A program made the position numbers and the translations under genes. From the NCBI GenBank assembly GCA_013364255.1, contig CP054936.1:992001-1056000 (forward strand): a stretch of DNA of 64,000 bases, in the 5' to 3' direction. Each line of letters starts with the position of its first letter. Positions within the stretch are counted from its first letter, which is position 1. Below are positions 8,814-17,784 of the stretch, one piece after another. This stretch comes from Streptomyces seoulensis. Lineage in GTDB: Bacteria; Actinomycetota; Actinomycetes; Streptomycetales; Streptomycetaceae. Below the pieces are notes generated by a model. The model was given only the letters and a program-made list of their open reading frames with translations, searched no databases and had not been told where the DNA came from.

Positions 8814-11654
8814 TCACACGATCAGGTTGTACGTGTTCCAGCCGCCGCCGACCCGGAACTTGGTCGCGAACGGCGTGGTGGCGCTGCCGGTGCCCTTGTA
8901 GAACCAGAGCACACCCGAGGCGTCCCGGCCGATGAGGTCGGCCTTGCCGTCCCGGTCCAGGTCGCTCGGGCCGTTGAGCACGTTGTACACGTTCCAGCCG
9001 CCGCCGATCCTGGTACGGGCCGCGAACGGCGCGGTGGCGCTGCCGGTGCCCTGGTACAGCCACAGCACGCCCGAGGCGTCGCGGCCGATCAGATCGGCCT
9101 TGCCGTCACCGGTCACGTCACCGGTGTCGGTCAGGGAGTTGTAGGTGTTCCAGCCGCTGCCGATCTTGGTGCGGGCGGCGAACGGCGCGGTGGCGCTGCC
9201 GGTGCCCTGGTACAGCCACAGCGCACCCGAGGCGTCCCGGGCGAGCAGATCGGCCTTGCCGTCACCGGTCAGGTCCCGGGCGCCGATCAGGACGTCGTAC
9301 GTGTTCCAGCCCGCGCCGACCTTGATCCGCGTGGCGAACGGCGCCACCGGCTTGCCGGTGCCCTTGTAGTACCAGAGCGTTCCGCTCTTGTCGCGGGCGA
9401 CCATGTCACCGGTGCCGTCCGCGCGCAGCGCCGTCATCGACGTCAGCGCGGTGTAGTCGCCCCAGCCGGAGCCGACGCGGTAGCGGGTGAGGAACGGGGC
9501 GGAGGGGGTGCCGGTGCCCTGGTACCGCCACAGCACACCCGAGGCGTCGCGGCCGAGGATGTCGTAGCGGTCGGTGGCCGGGTCGGGCGCGGCGCCCTGG
9601 GCGACCTGCGCGTCCGAGGCGCGCACCCAGGCGATCCGGTGGTTGTAGCGGATCGGGTAGAACTTGTTCGTCCCCACGACCGTCACCCGCGAGCCGGTGC
9701 CGCTGCCGTCGATGAGACCGCTGTTGTAGTACGAGCCGGTCACGGCCGCACCCGCGAGCACGTACTTCTGCCCGGCCGGGAGGGTGTACTTGGTCAGCGA
9801 CGCGGAGTTGTCCTTCTGGACGTCCACGCCGGTGCCGGCGTACGCCGCGTCCTCGGGGTAGGTGCGCCCGTAGACGGGAATCGCGGCGCCCGTCGCGGAC
9901 GTCACCGTGTCCGGGGTGCCGACGGCGGTGGCGAACTGGCCGCTCGGGTTGTAGAACCAGGCTTTCTGGCCGCCGTACCAGATGGCGGTCCAGTCCTTCT
10001 GCGCCTCGGCGACGACGTACTCACCGCCGGCCACCACCTTGTTGGCCCAGTTCGAGCCCTCGGTGGCGGTCTGGGTGCCGAGGTAGGGGTCGGTCAGGGT
10101 CGCCGCGGTGGTGGACGGCGAGGTGTACAGGTAGCCGAAGTTCGCCGGCTGGGCGTCGACCGCGGCGCCGCCGTTGGTGAGCTCGGGCTGGTTCGCCGTG
10201 GTGAACGGCGGTACGACGCGGATGACCTGACCCGCCTTGTACAGACCGCCGGGGCCGCTCGCGCCGGTCGGGGCGCCGAGCAGCTGCATGTAGTGGTTCC
10301 AGTCCCAGAACGGGCCCGGGTCCCAGTGCTGGGTCTTGACGTTGGCGTCCAGGACGCCCGGGACCTCGTCGTGGCCGATGATGTGCTCACGGTCCAGCGG
10401 GATGCCGTACTTGGCGGCCAGGTATTTCACCAGGGTCGCGGAGGACTCGTACTCCGGCTCGGTGTACCAGCTCCCCTTCTTGATCGCGTAGCCCTCGTGC
10501 TCGATGCCGATCGAGTGCATGTTGACACTCTTGTTGGCCGCGTGCCACGCCTCGTCCTTGTTCTCGACGACCTGGGTGACCAGACCGTCCGAGGCGCGGA
10601 TGAGGTAGTTGGTGCTCGCGTACGACGCCGGGTTCTGGAACACGTTCATCGAGGCGTCGTAGGAGCCCTCGGTGTCGTGGATCACGATGGAGTTGATCTC
10701 TTCGCCCGGGGAGGGGCGGTTGGCGACGTTGTAGTTGCCCCAGTCGTCCGGACCGCTGTTCTGCTTGTACGCGGCGGGCCGGAAGTCGCACTTCAGATCG
10801 GACGGGCACTGGGCGGTCACGCCGGCGGCGCCGACCGCGACGCCCGCGACGGCGCTCTTGGGCAGCTTGACGGCCGCCTGCCGCGCGGGCCGGACCGACG
10901 GGTCGGCCGGCAGCGTGAGGGTCTGGCCGTCGGTGGTGACGCGCTGCTCACCGGTCCGGATCGACGCGTAGACGCGGTCCGCGAAGAGCTGGGCGCCCTT
11001 GGTCTCGGTGGCCTGGCTCGCGCGGGCCACGGCCGGGTACCACGCGCCCGGGTCGTCGGACAGCGAACCGGTCGCGTTCTTCTGGTACTCGGCGAGCAGG
11101 GCGGCCCCCGCCCGGATGCTCTCGCCGGCGTCCTGGCGCACCTTCTGCGCGGAGACGTCGATGAGGCCGGCCGCCTCGTCGAGGGTGTGCAGCCGCGGGT
11201 CGCTCGTGTCGACGGGCTTCTCGCCGAGGCCCTTCAGCGCCTTCTTCGCGTCGAAGTGCTTCGACACGGCCGGGTCGCCGCTGCGGTTCATGCGGTCGAG
11301 CTGCTGCTCGCGGGTTTCGGCGTCGCTCTCCAGGCTGTCCGGGTCGACCTGGGTCAGGCCCATGACGTTGTACGCGCCGGTGGTGCTGGGCAGCCCGTCG
11401 TGATCCTCCCACAGCGTCTGCCGGTAGGAGACCGCCATCAGCACGCTCAGCGGGACGTCGAACTCCTTCGCCGCGTCGGCGAAGTCGGCCTGCAGCCGGG
11501 CATCCCGCGGAGCGGCCGCGGCCCTTTGGGAGCCCGGCAGGCCGGGTGCCGCCACGGCCAGCGTGCCGGCCGTGGCGGCCACGACGACGGCCGTGGCCGC
11601 GCCGTAGGCGAGCAGTCTCTTGTTGTTGCGGCCTCTGCGATGGTCCGCGCTCAA
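8814..11654 (-). CDS. secreted N-acetylmuramoyl-L-alanine amidase with FG-GAP-like repeats
   Basis: The product has about 946 residues from a TTG start. I chose 11654 because AGGGGTGG sits just before this TTG and the residues that follow (MSADHRRGRNNKRLL, then a hydrophobic stretch AYGAATAVVVAATAGTLAVA) make a proper signal or anchor. The ATG at 11753 would add 33 unlikely residues. A helical N-terminal region of about 250 residues is followed by an Amidase_2/PGRP domain with IVIHDTEGSYDASMN, IGIEHEGYAIKKG and HIIGHDEVPG (zinc and catalytic residues). An SH3-like middle and five 52-residue repeats (RDASGVLWLYQGTGSATAPF) end the protein. It cuts the MurNAc-L-Ala bond of peptidoglycan, its own or another bacterium's. 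Gene-end control is by the shared hairpin at 8765. Confidence 0.85.
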   Translation of the reverse strand: MSADHRRGRNNKRLLAYGAATAVVVAATAGTLAVAAPGLPGSQRAAAAPRDARLQADFADAAKEFDVPLSVLMAVSYRQTLWEDHDGLPSTTGAYNVMGLTQVDPDSLESDAETREQQLDRMNRSGDPAVSKHFDAKKALKGLGEKPVDTSDPRLHTLDEAAGLIDVSAQKVRQDAGESIRAGAALLAEYQKNATGSLSDDPGAWYPAVARASQATETKGAQLFADRVYASIRTGEQRVTTDGQTLTLPADPSVRPARQAAVKLPKSAVAGVAVGAAGVTAQCPSDLKCDFRPAAYKQNSGPDDWGNYNVANRPSPGEEINSIVIHDTEGSYDASMNVFQNPASYASTNYLIRASDGLVTQVVENKDEAWHAANKSVNMHSIGIEHEGYAIKKGSWYTEPEYESSATLVKYLAAKYGIPLDREHIIGHDEVPGVLDANVKTQHWDPGPFWDWNHYMQLLGAPTGASGPGGLYKAGQVIRVVPPFTTANQPELTNGGAAVDAQPANFGYLYTSPSTTAATLTDPYLGTQTATEGSNWANKVVAGGEYVVAEAQKDWTAIWYGGQKAWFYNPSGQFATAVGTPDTVTSATGAAIPVYGRTYPEDAAYAGTGVDVQKDNSASLTKYTLPAGQKYVLAGAAVTGSYYNSGLIDGSGTGSRVTVVGTNKFYPIRYNHRIAWVRASDAQVAQGAAPDPATDRYDILGRDASGVLWRYQGTGTPSAPFLTRYRVGSGWGDYTALTSMTALRADGTGDMVARDKSGTLWYYKGTGKPVAPFATRIKVGAGWNTYDVLIGARDLTGDGKADLLARDASGALWLYQGTGSATAPFAARTKIGSGWNTYNSLTDTGDVTGDGKADLIGRDASGVLWLYQGTGSATAPFAARTRIGGGWNVYNVLNGPSDLDRDGKADLIGRDASGVLWFYKGTGSATTPFATKFRVGGGWNTYNLIV
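8835..9614 (-). repeat. five tandem 156-bp coding repeats in the amidase gene
   Basis: The sequence GTTCCAGCCG and its equivalents recur at 8835, 8991, 9147, 9303 and 9459, an exact 156-bp (52-residue) period. The middle copies are nearly identical at DNA level, for example the GCGGTGGCGCTGCCGGTGCC block. Each unit encodes an FG-GAP/VCBS-like blade of the form DLTGDGKADLLARDASG. The strict period with no indels suggests recent duplication or gene conversion. Confidence 0.8.
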
Positions 11655-11811
11655 ATTTCCACCCCTGGTGAGTGCTGGATGTGCAACGTGAGGTCGTTGC
11701 TGTGCACACTTCAACGAGTGGACCGTACCAATCGGCGATGACAGCGTTGCCACCCGGTGGCCTCACGAGACCGGCCGCACGTCAGGGGGCGGTCCGACCT
11801 CCTTGTGAAAC

Positions 11812-11826
11812 TGGTAGTCGTTTTCA
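11812..11826. promoter_or_regulatory. probable Zur box
   Basis: TGGTAGTCGTTTTCA is a 7-1-7 inverted-repeat element close to the Streptomyces Zur consensus TGAAAATGATTTTCA; the right half (GTTTTCA) is best conserved. It lies about 40 bp upstream of the L28 gene. Zur with zinc would repress the downstream zinc-free ribosomal proteins. Motif and gene content support each other. Confidence 0.6.
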
Positions 11827-11866
11827 TTTAGCTGCTACGGTGCTCCCAGCACACCAAGGAGGCACC

Positions 11867-12103
11867 ATGTCCGCCCACTGCCAACTCACCGGTCGCTCGC
11901 CCGGCTTCGGCCACCGCGTCTCGCACTCGCACCGGCGCACCAAGCGCCGCTTCGACCCCAACGTCCAGCACAAGCGGTACTGGCTGGCGAGCGAGGGCCG
12001 GCACGTCCGGCTCACGCTCTCCGCCAAGGGCGTCAAGACCCTCGACGCCATCGGCGTCGAGGCCGCGGTGGCCCGCATCCGCGCCCGGGGAGGGAAGGTC
12101 TGA
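11867..12103 (+). CDS. rpmB: 50S ribosomal protein L28, zinc-independent paralogue
   Basis: The 78-residue product matches L28 throughout ([46 protein letters not shown]). It has a single Cys and lacks the CxxC pairs of zinc-binding L28. The start follows an AAGGAGG site six bases upstream, which rules out the longer frame beginning at 11672. It overlaps the S14 gene (TGATG). Such C-minus copies replace the zinc-binding versions during zinc starvation and free zinc for other proteins. The upstream Zur box fits this. Confidence 0.92.
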   Translation: MSAHCQLTGRSPGFGHRVSHSHRRTKRRFDPNVQHKRYWLASEGRHVRLTLSAKGVKTLDAIGVEAAVARIRARGGKV

Positions 12104-12408
12104 TGGCGAAGAAGAGCAAGATCGCGAAGAACGAGCGGCGCAGGGCCATGGTGGCCCGCTACGCCGCCCGCCGCGCCGAGTTGAAGGCGGTCATCGCCTC
12201 TCCCCGGACCTCGGACGACGAACGCGCCGCGGCCCAGCGCGAACTGCGCCGTCAGCCGCGCGACGCCAGCCCCACCCGGCTGCGCAACCGCGACGCCGTG
12301 GACGGCCGTCCCCGCGGCCATCTGCGCGCCTTCGGGCTGTCCCGCATCCGGGTGCGGGAGATGGCCCACGCGGGCGAGTTGCCCGGCGTGACCAAGAGCA
12401 GTTGGTGA
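12103..12408 (+). CDS. rpsN: 30S ribosomal protein S14, zinc-independent (long) form
   Basis: The 101-residue product is the long S14 form ([20 protein letters not shown] at the N-terminus, [28 protein letters not shown] at the C-terminus). It contains no Cys, so it lacks the CxxC...CxxC zinc site of the short type. Its ATG overlaps the L28 stop (TGATG), so the two are translationally coupled and share the Zur-type control upstream. Other members of the typical Zur-controlled ribosomal set (L31, L33, S18) are not in this window. Confidence 0.93.
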   Translation: MAKKSKIAKNERRRAMVARYAARRAELKAVIASPRTSDDERAAAQRELRRQPRDASPTRLRNRDAVDGRPRGHLRAFGLSRIRVREMAHAGELPGVTKSSW

Positions 12409-12653
12409 CCGGCCCCACCGCCCCCGCCCGGCGGAAGTCCGGCGATCGTCGCGTCCACGCGTCGCCCCTTGTTCGGACTTCGGTCCCTTCGATCCCTTGA
12501 GTCCCTTGACCGCCCGCGCTCTTGACCGTCCGCGGGAGCCCGACCCTGGCGGTCCGGGAGCGGCGGCGGCCTGCGGTAATTCGGATGCGGCGGCGCCGGG
12601 GCGCCTCGTAGCATCGGCGCCGCACCCATCGACCGAGCAGCACCAAGGATCCT

Positions 12654-13508
12654 GTGGACCACTCCGATCTCCGGGCCAAGGCCCCCGCGCTCGCGGCCGG
12701 CATGGCTGCCGCCGCGCACGGCCCCGCCGAACAGCTGACCCAGACCCGCCACCGCGCCGCACTCGTGGCGGGCTGGCGCATCGCCCCCGGCTCGACCGTG
12801 CTCGAACTGGGCTGCGGGCAGGGCGACATGACCGCCGTCCTGGCCGAAGCGGTCGGGCCCCGGGGGCGGGTGACCGCTGTCGACGTGGCCGATCCCTCCT
12901 ACGGCGCCCCGGTCACCCTCGGCGAGTCCGCGGCGCGCCTCAGCGCGGGACCCCTCGGCCCGCGCCTCGACTTCCGCTTCGGCACGGACGTGCTCGATCC
13001 GTCCGTCGACTTCCCCGAGGGCGCCTTCGACCACGTGGTGCTCGCGCACTGCTCCTGGTACTTCGCCTCGCTCGGGCAGCTGCGCGACACGCTGGCCCGG
13101 GTGCGGCCCTGGGCGCGCCGGCTGTGGTTCACCGAGTGGGACCTGACACCCACCTCCGACGACCAGCTCGCCCACCTGCTGGCCGTGTTGGTCCAGGGCC
13201 AGATCGAGGCGGCCGGCTCGCGCGGGGACGGCAACGTGCGTACGCCCTTCTCCCGCGACCAGTTGCTGCGGCTGCTGCCCGAGACCGGCTGGACGGCCGA
13301 CGGCGGCGGGCCGGTGGACACCGAAGGGCTCCAGGACGGCGACTGGGAGGTGGCGGCCTGTCTGCGCCTGGCCGACACGGCCGACCGGATGGCCGCCCTG
13401 CCCGAGCCGGTGCGGCAGCTCGTCGTGAGCCAGACGGACACCCTCCGCTCGCTCGCCGCACCGCGCGGCAACCGGGCGCTGCCGGCGTACGCGGTCACCG
13501 CGCGCTGA
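12654..13508 (+). CDS. class I SAM-dependent methyltransferase
   Basis: The 284-residue product starts at GTG. Motif I is VLELGCGQGDMTAVLAE (about 45-61), followed by the acidic motif VTAVDVADP and the post-I region FDHVVLAHCSWYFASL. This is the Rossmann-fold methyltransferase core (Methyltransf_11/25-like). The C-terminal half (FTEWDLTPTSDDQLAHLL, RTPFSRDQLLRLL) resembles uncharacterised actinobacterial methyltransferases. Substrate unknown. It is monocistronic, placed between the ribosomal pair and a convergent regulator. Cytoplasmic; no signal or membrane segment. Confidence 0.8.
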   Translation: MDHSDLRAKAPALAAGMAAAAHGPAEQLTQTRHRAALVAGWRIAPGSTVLELGCGQGDMTAVLAEAVGPRGRVTAVDVADPSYGAPVTLGESAARLSAGPLGPRLDFRFGTDVLDPSVDFPEGAFDHVVLAHCSWYFASLGQLRDTLARVRPWARRLWFTEWDLTPTSDDQLAHLLAVLVQGQIEAAGSRGDGNVRTPFSRDQLLRLLPETGWTADGGGPVDTEGLQDGDWEVAACLRLADTADRMAALPEPVRQLVVSQTDTLRSLAAPRGNRALPAYAVTAR

Positions 13509-13523
13509 CGGCCCCGGCGCGGC

Positions 13524-14588
13524 TCACAGGTCCAGGTGCAGCCGTACGGTGGTCACGCCCGCGTCGGTGTCGATCTCCACGAGGTCGCACAACTGCCGTA
13601 CGGTCCACAGGCCGTGTCCGCGCCCCCGCGTCCTGCCGGGCGGCAGATAGCCCGTGTACCACTCGACGCCGCCCCGGGCGGGGTTGGCGACATCGCACAC
13701 GATGCGCCGCCCGGCCCGGCGCAGACTGATCCGCCCGTGGCCGCCGCCGTGCCGGACGGCGTTGGTGGCGACCTCGTTGGCGGCGAACACCAGGTGCCCC
13801 GCGCGCTCCCCGGAAAGCCCGAGGGCGCCGGCCGTCTCGGCGACGAAGGCCCGCACCTCGGACAGGTCGGCCGCGAAGTCCAGCACCGCCTCCCGGCCGT
13901 CGACCGTCACCGGCGCGAGCCGGCGTTCCCACGACCGGCGGCCGGTGTCCGGCGGCGTGTAGTGGTCACTGGGGTGCGCGGCCGGTCCGGCCACCAGTTC
14001 CGGATGGGTGTGCCGGGCGCCGGCCACCACGTCCGCGGGCAGCGCCCGGGTGTCGTACGGGCACACGATCCAGGCCGGGCAGTCGGCGAACGCGACGTTG
14101 ATCGCCGCCTCGTAGCGGGTCCACTCGGCCGTCTCCAGCCGGTCCCGGCCGTGCCACACCGGTTCGCCGATCACCCTGACCCGCGCGTGCGCGCCGTCGG
14201 CGGTGTGCCGGTCGACATAGCGGTGGTACGCCCCGAGCGTGCGTCCCGGCGCCCGGTACCAGTCGTCGGCGTCGACGAACTCGACCTGCTCCGCCGTCCC
14301 GCCCAGCGCCCCGCGCAGCAGGCCGATGTTGGCGGCGGTGGTCACCGCGAGCACGGCGTCGTCCTGTTCCAGGCCGTCCAGGCAGAACGGCACCGTCGCC
14401 GACAGGAACTCCTCGTCGGTGCCGTAGATCAGCCCTTGGTGGGTGAGGTGCGCGGCGGAGCCGGGGCCGGGCGTGTGCCGGGCGGCGGAGCCGGGGCCGG
14501 GCGTGTGCCGGGCGGCGGAGCCGGGGCCGGGCGTGTGCCGGGCGGCGGAGCCGGGGCCGGGTGTGTGCCGGGCGGTGGCGCCGGTCAT
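13524..14588 (-). CDS. MEDS-domain anti-sigma-type sensor ATPase
   Basis: The 354-residue product has an unusual N-terminal tail of four tandem ARHTPGPGSA units (residues about 6-45) encoded by a 30-bp minisatellite. A MEDS sensory domain follows (about 50-215: LIYGTDEEFLSATVPF, DALVAV-type core). The C-terminal HATPase (about 225-350) has HLVFAANEVATNAVRHGG as N box and RGRGHGLWTVRQL as G2-like box. MEDS domains are found with methanogen/methylotroph sensor proteins and in actinobacterial sigma regulators. The start overlaps the stop of the upstream MEDS-STAS gene by 4 bp (ATGA), so the pair is one operon. The pair looks like an RsbW-like kinase with its STAS partner. Confidence 0.85.
   Translation of the reverse strand: MTGATARHTPGPGSAARHTPGPGSAARHTPGPGSAARHTPGPGSAAHLTHQGLIYGTDEEFLSATVPFCLDGLEQDDAVLAVTTAANIGLLRGALGGTAEQVEFVDADDWYRAPGRTLGAYHRYVDRHTADGAHARVRVIGEPVWHGRDRLETAEWTRYEAAINVAFADCPAWIVCPYDTRALPADVVAGARHTHPELVAGPAAHPSDHYTPPDTGRRSWERRLAPVTVDGREAVLDFAADLSEVRAFVAETAGALGLSGERAGHLVFAANEVATNAVRHGGGHGRISLRRAGRRIVCDVANPARGGVEWYTGYLPPGRTRGRGHGLWTVRQLCDLVEIDTDAGVTTVRLHLDL
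14461..14580 (-). repeat. 30-bp tandem repeat (4 units) at the N-terminus of the MEDS-ATPase gene
   Basis: Units start at 14461, 14491, 14521 and 14551. The first three are identical and the fourth, nearest the start codon, has diverged slightly. The period is a multiple of three, so each unit encodes ARHTPGPGSA. A partial unit precedes the array at about 14452. Copy number is likely variable between strains. Confidence 0.9.
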
Positions 14589-15487
14589 TCGGCGCCCTCC
14601 CCGGCGTTGACGGTCAGGGCGGGGACGCGGTCCCAGCCGACCACGTGCATCACGTGGCGCAGCATCGGCGTCAGCTCCACGATGTGCATCCGCCGGCCCT
14701 CGGGCAGCCGTTCGGCGGTCTGGACGAGGGCGCGGACGCCCGCCAGGTCGATGAAGTCCAGGCCGCTCATGTCCACGGTGATGTCGCCGGGCCAGCCCAT
14801 GGCCGTCTCCAGCGCGGTGGCCAGCGCGGCGGCGGACTGGTAGTCCACGTCGCCCACCACGCGCAGCGCCCGCCGCCCGGCGCGGAAGGACGGTGCCAGC
14901 CGCAACAGGCCGCTGCTGTACAGGGGTTCGGGCGCCACCGCTCCCGGATGGCGGCCGTCGAACGCGGCCAGGGCGTCGGCGTCGAAGCGGCGCGCGTCGT
15001 ACTGGCAGATCGCGGAGGCCGGTCCGCCGGCGAACACCTCGTTCACCTTCGTCTCGTACTCGCCGAGCCGGTCGGCGCCGGGCACGTCGCGCAGCGCCCA
15101 GCCCATCTCGCCGCTGACCCGGAACCCGGTGTAACCGGCCGCCAGGGAGTCGGCGACCTCCTGGTGCAGGGTGGCCACCATGGCGTCGGGGTCGAACGGG
15201 CCCACGGCCAGGTAGCTGTCGTCCGCCGTGGTCACCACGAGCTGCCCGCGCTCCAGCGCCGGGGCCGGGTCCGCGCCGGCCTCCCGCAGCCAGCCCAGCA
15301 CCTGCTCGGGAGCGCGTCCGTCGGCGAAGTACATCACCCGCTCGCCGCGCTCCAGTCCGCCCAGGACGTAGGCGGTGGCCACGCGTCGCTGCTCGGCGTC
15401 GTCGGCGAACGCCAGACACAGGTGGTCACCCTGGTCCGCCTCCTCGACCAGGCGCTCCCGGTCAGCCCGCGTCGTCATGTCGGCCAC
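14585..15487 (-). CDS. MEDS-domain protein with C-terminal STAS (anti-anti-sigma) domain
   Basis: The 300-residue product begins at GTG behind GGAGGGA. A MEDS domain spans about 15-190 (GDHLCLAFADDAEQRRVA, YFADGRAPEQVL, YTGFRVSGEMGWALRD). A STAS domain spans about 205-295 with DITVDMSGLDFIDLAGVRAL, where the conserved Ser/Thr phospho-acceptor position next to GLDFID is occupied by hydrophobic and Asp residues (DLAGV rather than DSSGL). This may make it non-phosphorylatable. It is the first gene of a two-gene operon with the MEDS-ATPase. Such proteins couple a sensed ligand or redox cue to sigma-factor release in the cytoplasm. Confidence 0.85.
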   Translation of the reverse strand: MADMTTRADRERLVEEADQGDHLCLAFADDAEQRRVATAYVLGGLERGERVMYFADGRAPEQVLGWLREAGADPAPALERGQLVVTTADDSYLAVGPFDPDAMVATLHQEVADSLAAGYTGFRVSGEMGWALRDVPGADRLGEYETKVNEVFAGGPASAICQYDARRFDADALAAFDGRHPGAVAPEPLYSSGLLRLAPSFRAGRRALRVVGDVDYQSAAALATALETAMGWPGDITVDMSGLDFIDLAGVRALVQTAERLPEGRRMHIVELTPMLRHVMHVVGWDRVPALTVNAGEGAE

Positions 15488-15612
15488 TCACCGTCCCTCC
15501 CCTACACCCGCGGCGTCTGCCGGAACGGCGCCCCGAAAGCCGACAGAGCTCTGGCGTAACTCTACCGCCGGTGCGACCGCCGGATCGCGGTCGGTCTCCG
15601 GCCGTCGACGGG

Positions 15613-16086
15613 TCAGGGGGCCAGGGCGTCCCGGCCGTCCAGGCCGTCGCGAAGGGCGATCCTGGCGGTGAGGCACTTGCCGGTCGGCTCGCGCCGCGCC
15701 TCGAAGGTCAGGGCGACGGCCTTGACGATCTCCAGGCCGTGCTGGCCGATCCGGTGGGCGTCGGCGCTCCTGGCCACGGGGAGGACGGGATCGGTGTCGC
15801 GCACCGCCACCTCCACCACGTCGCGGGTGACCCGCAGTTCCAGTGAGACGGGTCCCGGGGCGTACTTGCGGGCGTTGGTGACCAGCTCGCTGACCACCAG
15901 CTGGGCGTCGCCCAGGGCGCGCGCCGAGACGCGGATGCCGAGTTCGGTCCGTATCCGGCCGCCGAGGAAGTCGGCGACGAGATCGCGGGCCTCGGCGATG
16001 CACAGGTCCGCGCCGCCCAACGTGGCCGTGACCTCGGTCGGACAGAGGGGGGCAAGGCGGCCGTCGCCGCTGGTGACCGACTCCAT
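15613..16086 (-). CDS. RsbW-like ATP-binding anti-sigma regulatory protein
   Basis: The 157-residue product is a lone HATPase_c_2 domain, the usual size for this large Streptomyces family. The N box reads LVVSELVTNARKYA, followed by VAVRDTDPVLPV and a degenerate G2 (RIGQHGLEIVKAV). It probably binds ATP and a STAS or sigma partner in the cytoplasm. It lies 125 bp upstream of, and in line with, the MEDS operon, so it may act in the same pathway. That link rests on position only. Confidence 0.82.
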   Translation of the reverse strand: MESVTSGDGRLAPLCPTEVTATLGGADLCIAEARDLVADFLGGRIRTELGIRVSARALGDAQLVVSELVTNARKYAPGPVSLELRVTRDVVEVAVRDTDPVLPVARSADAHRIGQHGLEIVKAVALTFEARREPTGKCLTARIALRDGLDGRDALAP

Positions 16087-16419
16087 AGACCCTCGTTCTC
16101 ACTAGACCCCGGCCCGCCGCGTGACCCGGGGAGGACCGGCCGCCCCCGATCCGCTGCTCAGCGTAAAGCAGACGTTCACGCCGTCGACCCGCGACGACGA
16201 GGGCCGAAGCGCCCCGGCACGCCCGGTCACGTGTGTCCCGGACCTCCCCGCGTCGCGCCCGGGGTCAGGTCGTCGTCCCCGGGGGGTGTGCCGGACCGTC
16301 GTGACGACGTGGGCGGGTGTCGGCGACACTCGTTCTTCCTTGCCGCGAACGCTCCGATCATGCCACCGGACCCCGTGCCGTCCGCGTCCGGGCTCCGCTC
16401 GAGGAGGCGCCGACGCCGC
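16087..16419. other. non-coding gap of about 330 bp
   Basis: This stretch lies between the start of the anti-sigma ATPase gene (minus) and the stop of the MATE gene (minus). It must hold the ATPase promoter and any MATE terminator. Frames that cross it have shadow-type composition (Arg/Pro/Gly-rich) and no family resemblance. I see no RNA gene or strong hairpin in it. Confidence 0.5.
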
Positions 16420-17772
16420 TCAGCCGCCCGCGCGGTCGACGGCCGCGGTGGGCGCCGTGCGCCGGTACATCCGGGTGATCGCCGCGCACTGCACCGCCAT
16501 CGACAGCGCCATGGCCAGGCAGACACCCGGCAGCCCGGCTCCCGACATGGCGTGCGCGAGCACGAGTTGGAGCACCACTCCGCACGAGGTGATCCGCACC
16601 AGGGCCGGACTGCCGCCGCTGCCCTCGAAGACGCCGCCCAGCGCGATGAAGCAGGCGAGCAGGATCAGATACGGTCCCGAGCAGCGCAGGTAGAGCGCTC
16701 CGGCGTCGGCCACCTCGCCCGCCGCGCCGAACGCCCGCATGATCCACCCGGCGGCGACGAGCAGCGACAGCGCGGCGGCGACGCCCAGCGCACCGGACAG
16801 GACCAGTGCCTGGCGTCCGACGGCGCGCCGCTCGTCACGGCCGGCGCCGAGCAGGTGCGCGGTGTGGATGGCGGCCGCCTGGCGCACCGCGTAGAAGGCC
16901 ATGGTCGCCACGTACATCGCCTTGGTCGCGACGCCGTACGCCGCGACCTCGTTCACCCCGATCCGGGCGACGACGGCGACGAGGGCGAGGGCGCCCGTCA
17001 TCCTGATGAGGAAGTCGGCGGACATGGGCAGCCCGGTCGCGGCGGTCCGGCGCAGATCCGCGCCGAACCCGCCGAGCCCGCTCACTGGCACACCGTCACC
17101 GGCCTTCCACAGCAGCCCGTTCCGGCGCAGGGCGAGCAGGCCGCACGCCAGCGCGACCGTCCGCCCCAGCACGGTGGAGATCGCCGCTCCGCGCACCCCG
17201 AGCTCCGCCCCGAAGACGAGGACCGGGTCCAGCACGAGGATCAGCCCGTTGGCCAGCGCGGAGAGTCGCATCGGGGTGCGGGTGTCGCCGGCGCCTTTGA
17301 GGATGCCGTCGACGACGTTGGCGGCGAAGAAGACCGCGATCCCCGGCAGCGCGATCGAGAAGTACCCGGTGGCGAGGACGAGCGACGGGCCGTCGCCGCC
17401 GAGCACGAGCCGGGCCAGCGGCTCCCGGCACACGTGTCCGCCGATCGCGACGACCGGGGTGATCAGCGCCCACAGCGCCCAGCCGCCCCGCACCGCGGCG
17501 CGCGTCGCCGCCCGGTCCCGCGCGCCCCTGGCCCGTGCGACCAGCACGGTCGTGCCGGAGCCCGCGATGAGGATCACGCCGAGCAGCAGGTTCTCGACGT
17601 TCGTGGTGACCGCCACCGCGGCCACGGCGTCGCCGCCCAGCCGGGCGACCCAGACCATGTTGACGATCCCGGCCGTGACCCCGGCCAGGAGTTCGAAGTA
17701 GACCGGATAGGCGAGCGGGACGAGTGCGCGCCGCCGGTGTTCCGGTGCCGTCATCTGCCAGTCCCCCGCCAT
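16420..17772 (-). CDS. MATE family efflux transporter
   Basis: The 450-residue product has about 12 membrane segments in two MatE repeats. Recognisable stretches are VWVARLGGDAVAAVAV, GILKGAGDTRTPMRLSALAN and GVFEGSGGSPALVRI. MATE pumps export drugs or metabolites against a sodium or proton gradient across the plasma membrane. I chose the ATG at 17772 (MAGDWQM, behind GAGGGGGA) rather than 17850, because the longer N-terminus would be read through the regulatory palindrome. It is divergent from a PadR regulator with a perfect 17-bp-arm palindrome between them, a standard sign of local repression released by the pump's substrate. Confidence 0.85.
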   Translation of the reverse strand: MAGDWQMTAPEHRRRALVPLAYPVYFELLAGVTAGIVNMVWVARLGGDAVAAVAVTTNVENLLLGVILIAGSGTTVLVARARGARDRAATRAAVRGGWALWALITPVVAIGGHVCREPLARLVLGGDGPSLVLATGYFSIALPGIAVFFAANVVDGILKGAGDTRTPMRLSALANGLILVLDPVLVFGAELGVRGAAISTVLGRTVALACGLLALRRNGLLWKAGDGVPVSGLGGFGADLRRTAATGLPMSADFLIRMTGALALVAVVARIGVNEVAAYGVATKAMYVATMAFYAVRQAAAIHTAHLLGAGRDERRAVGRQALVLSGALGVAAALSLLVAAGWIMRAFGAAGEVADAGALYLRCSGPYLILLACFIALGGVFEGSGGSPALVRITSCGVVLQLVLAHAMSGAGLPGVCLAMALSMAVQCAAITRMYRRTAPTAAVDRAGG

Positions 17773-17784
17773 GCGCCGTCCCCC

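Noticed and set aside
14461..14580. CRISPR-like 30-bp repeats
   Set aside because: The units are contiguous with no spacers, codon-phased and inside a gene with a conserved protein downstream.
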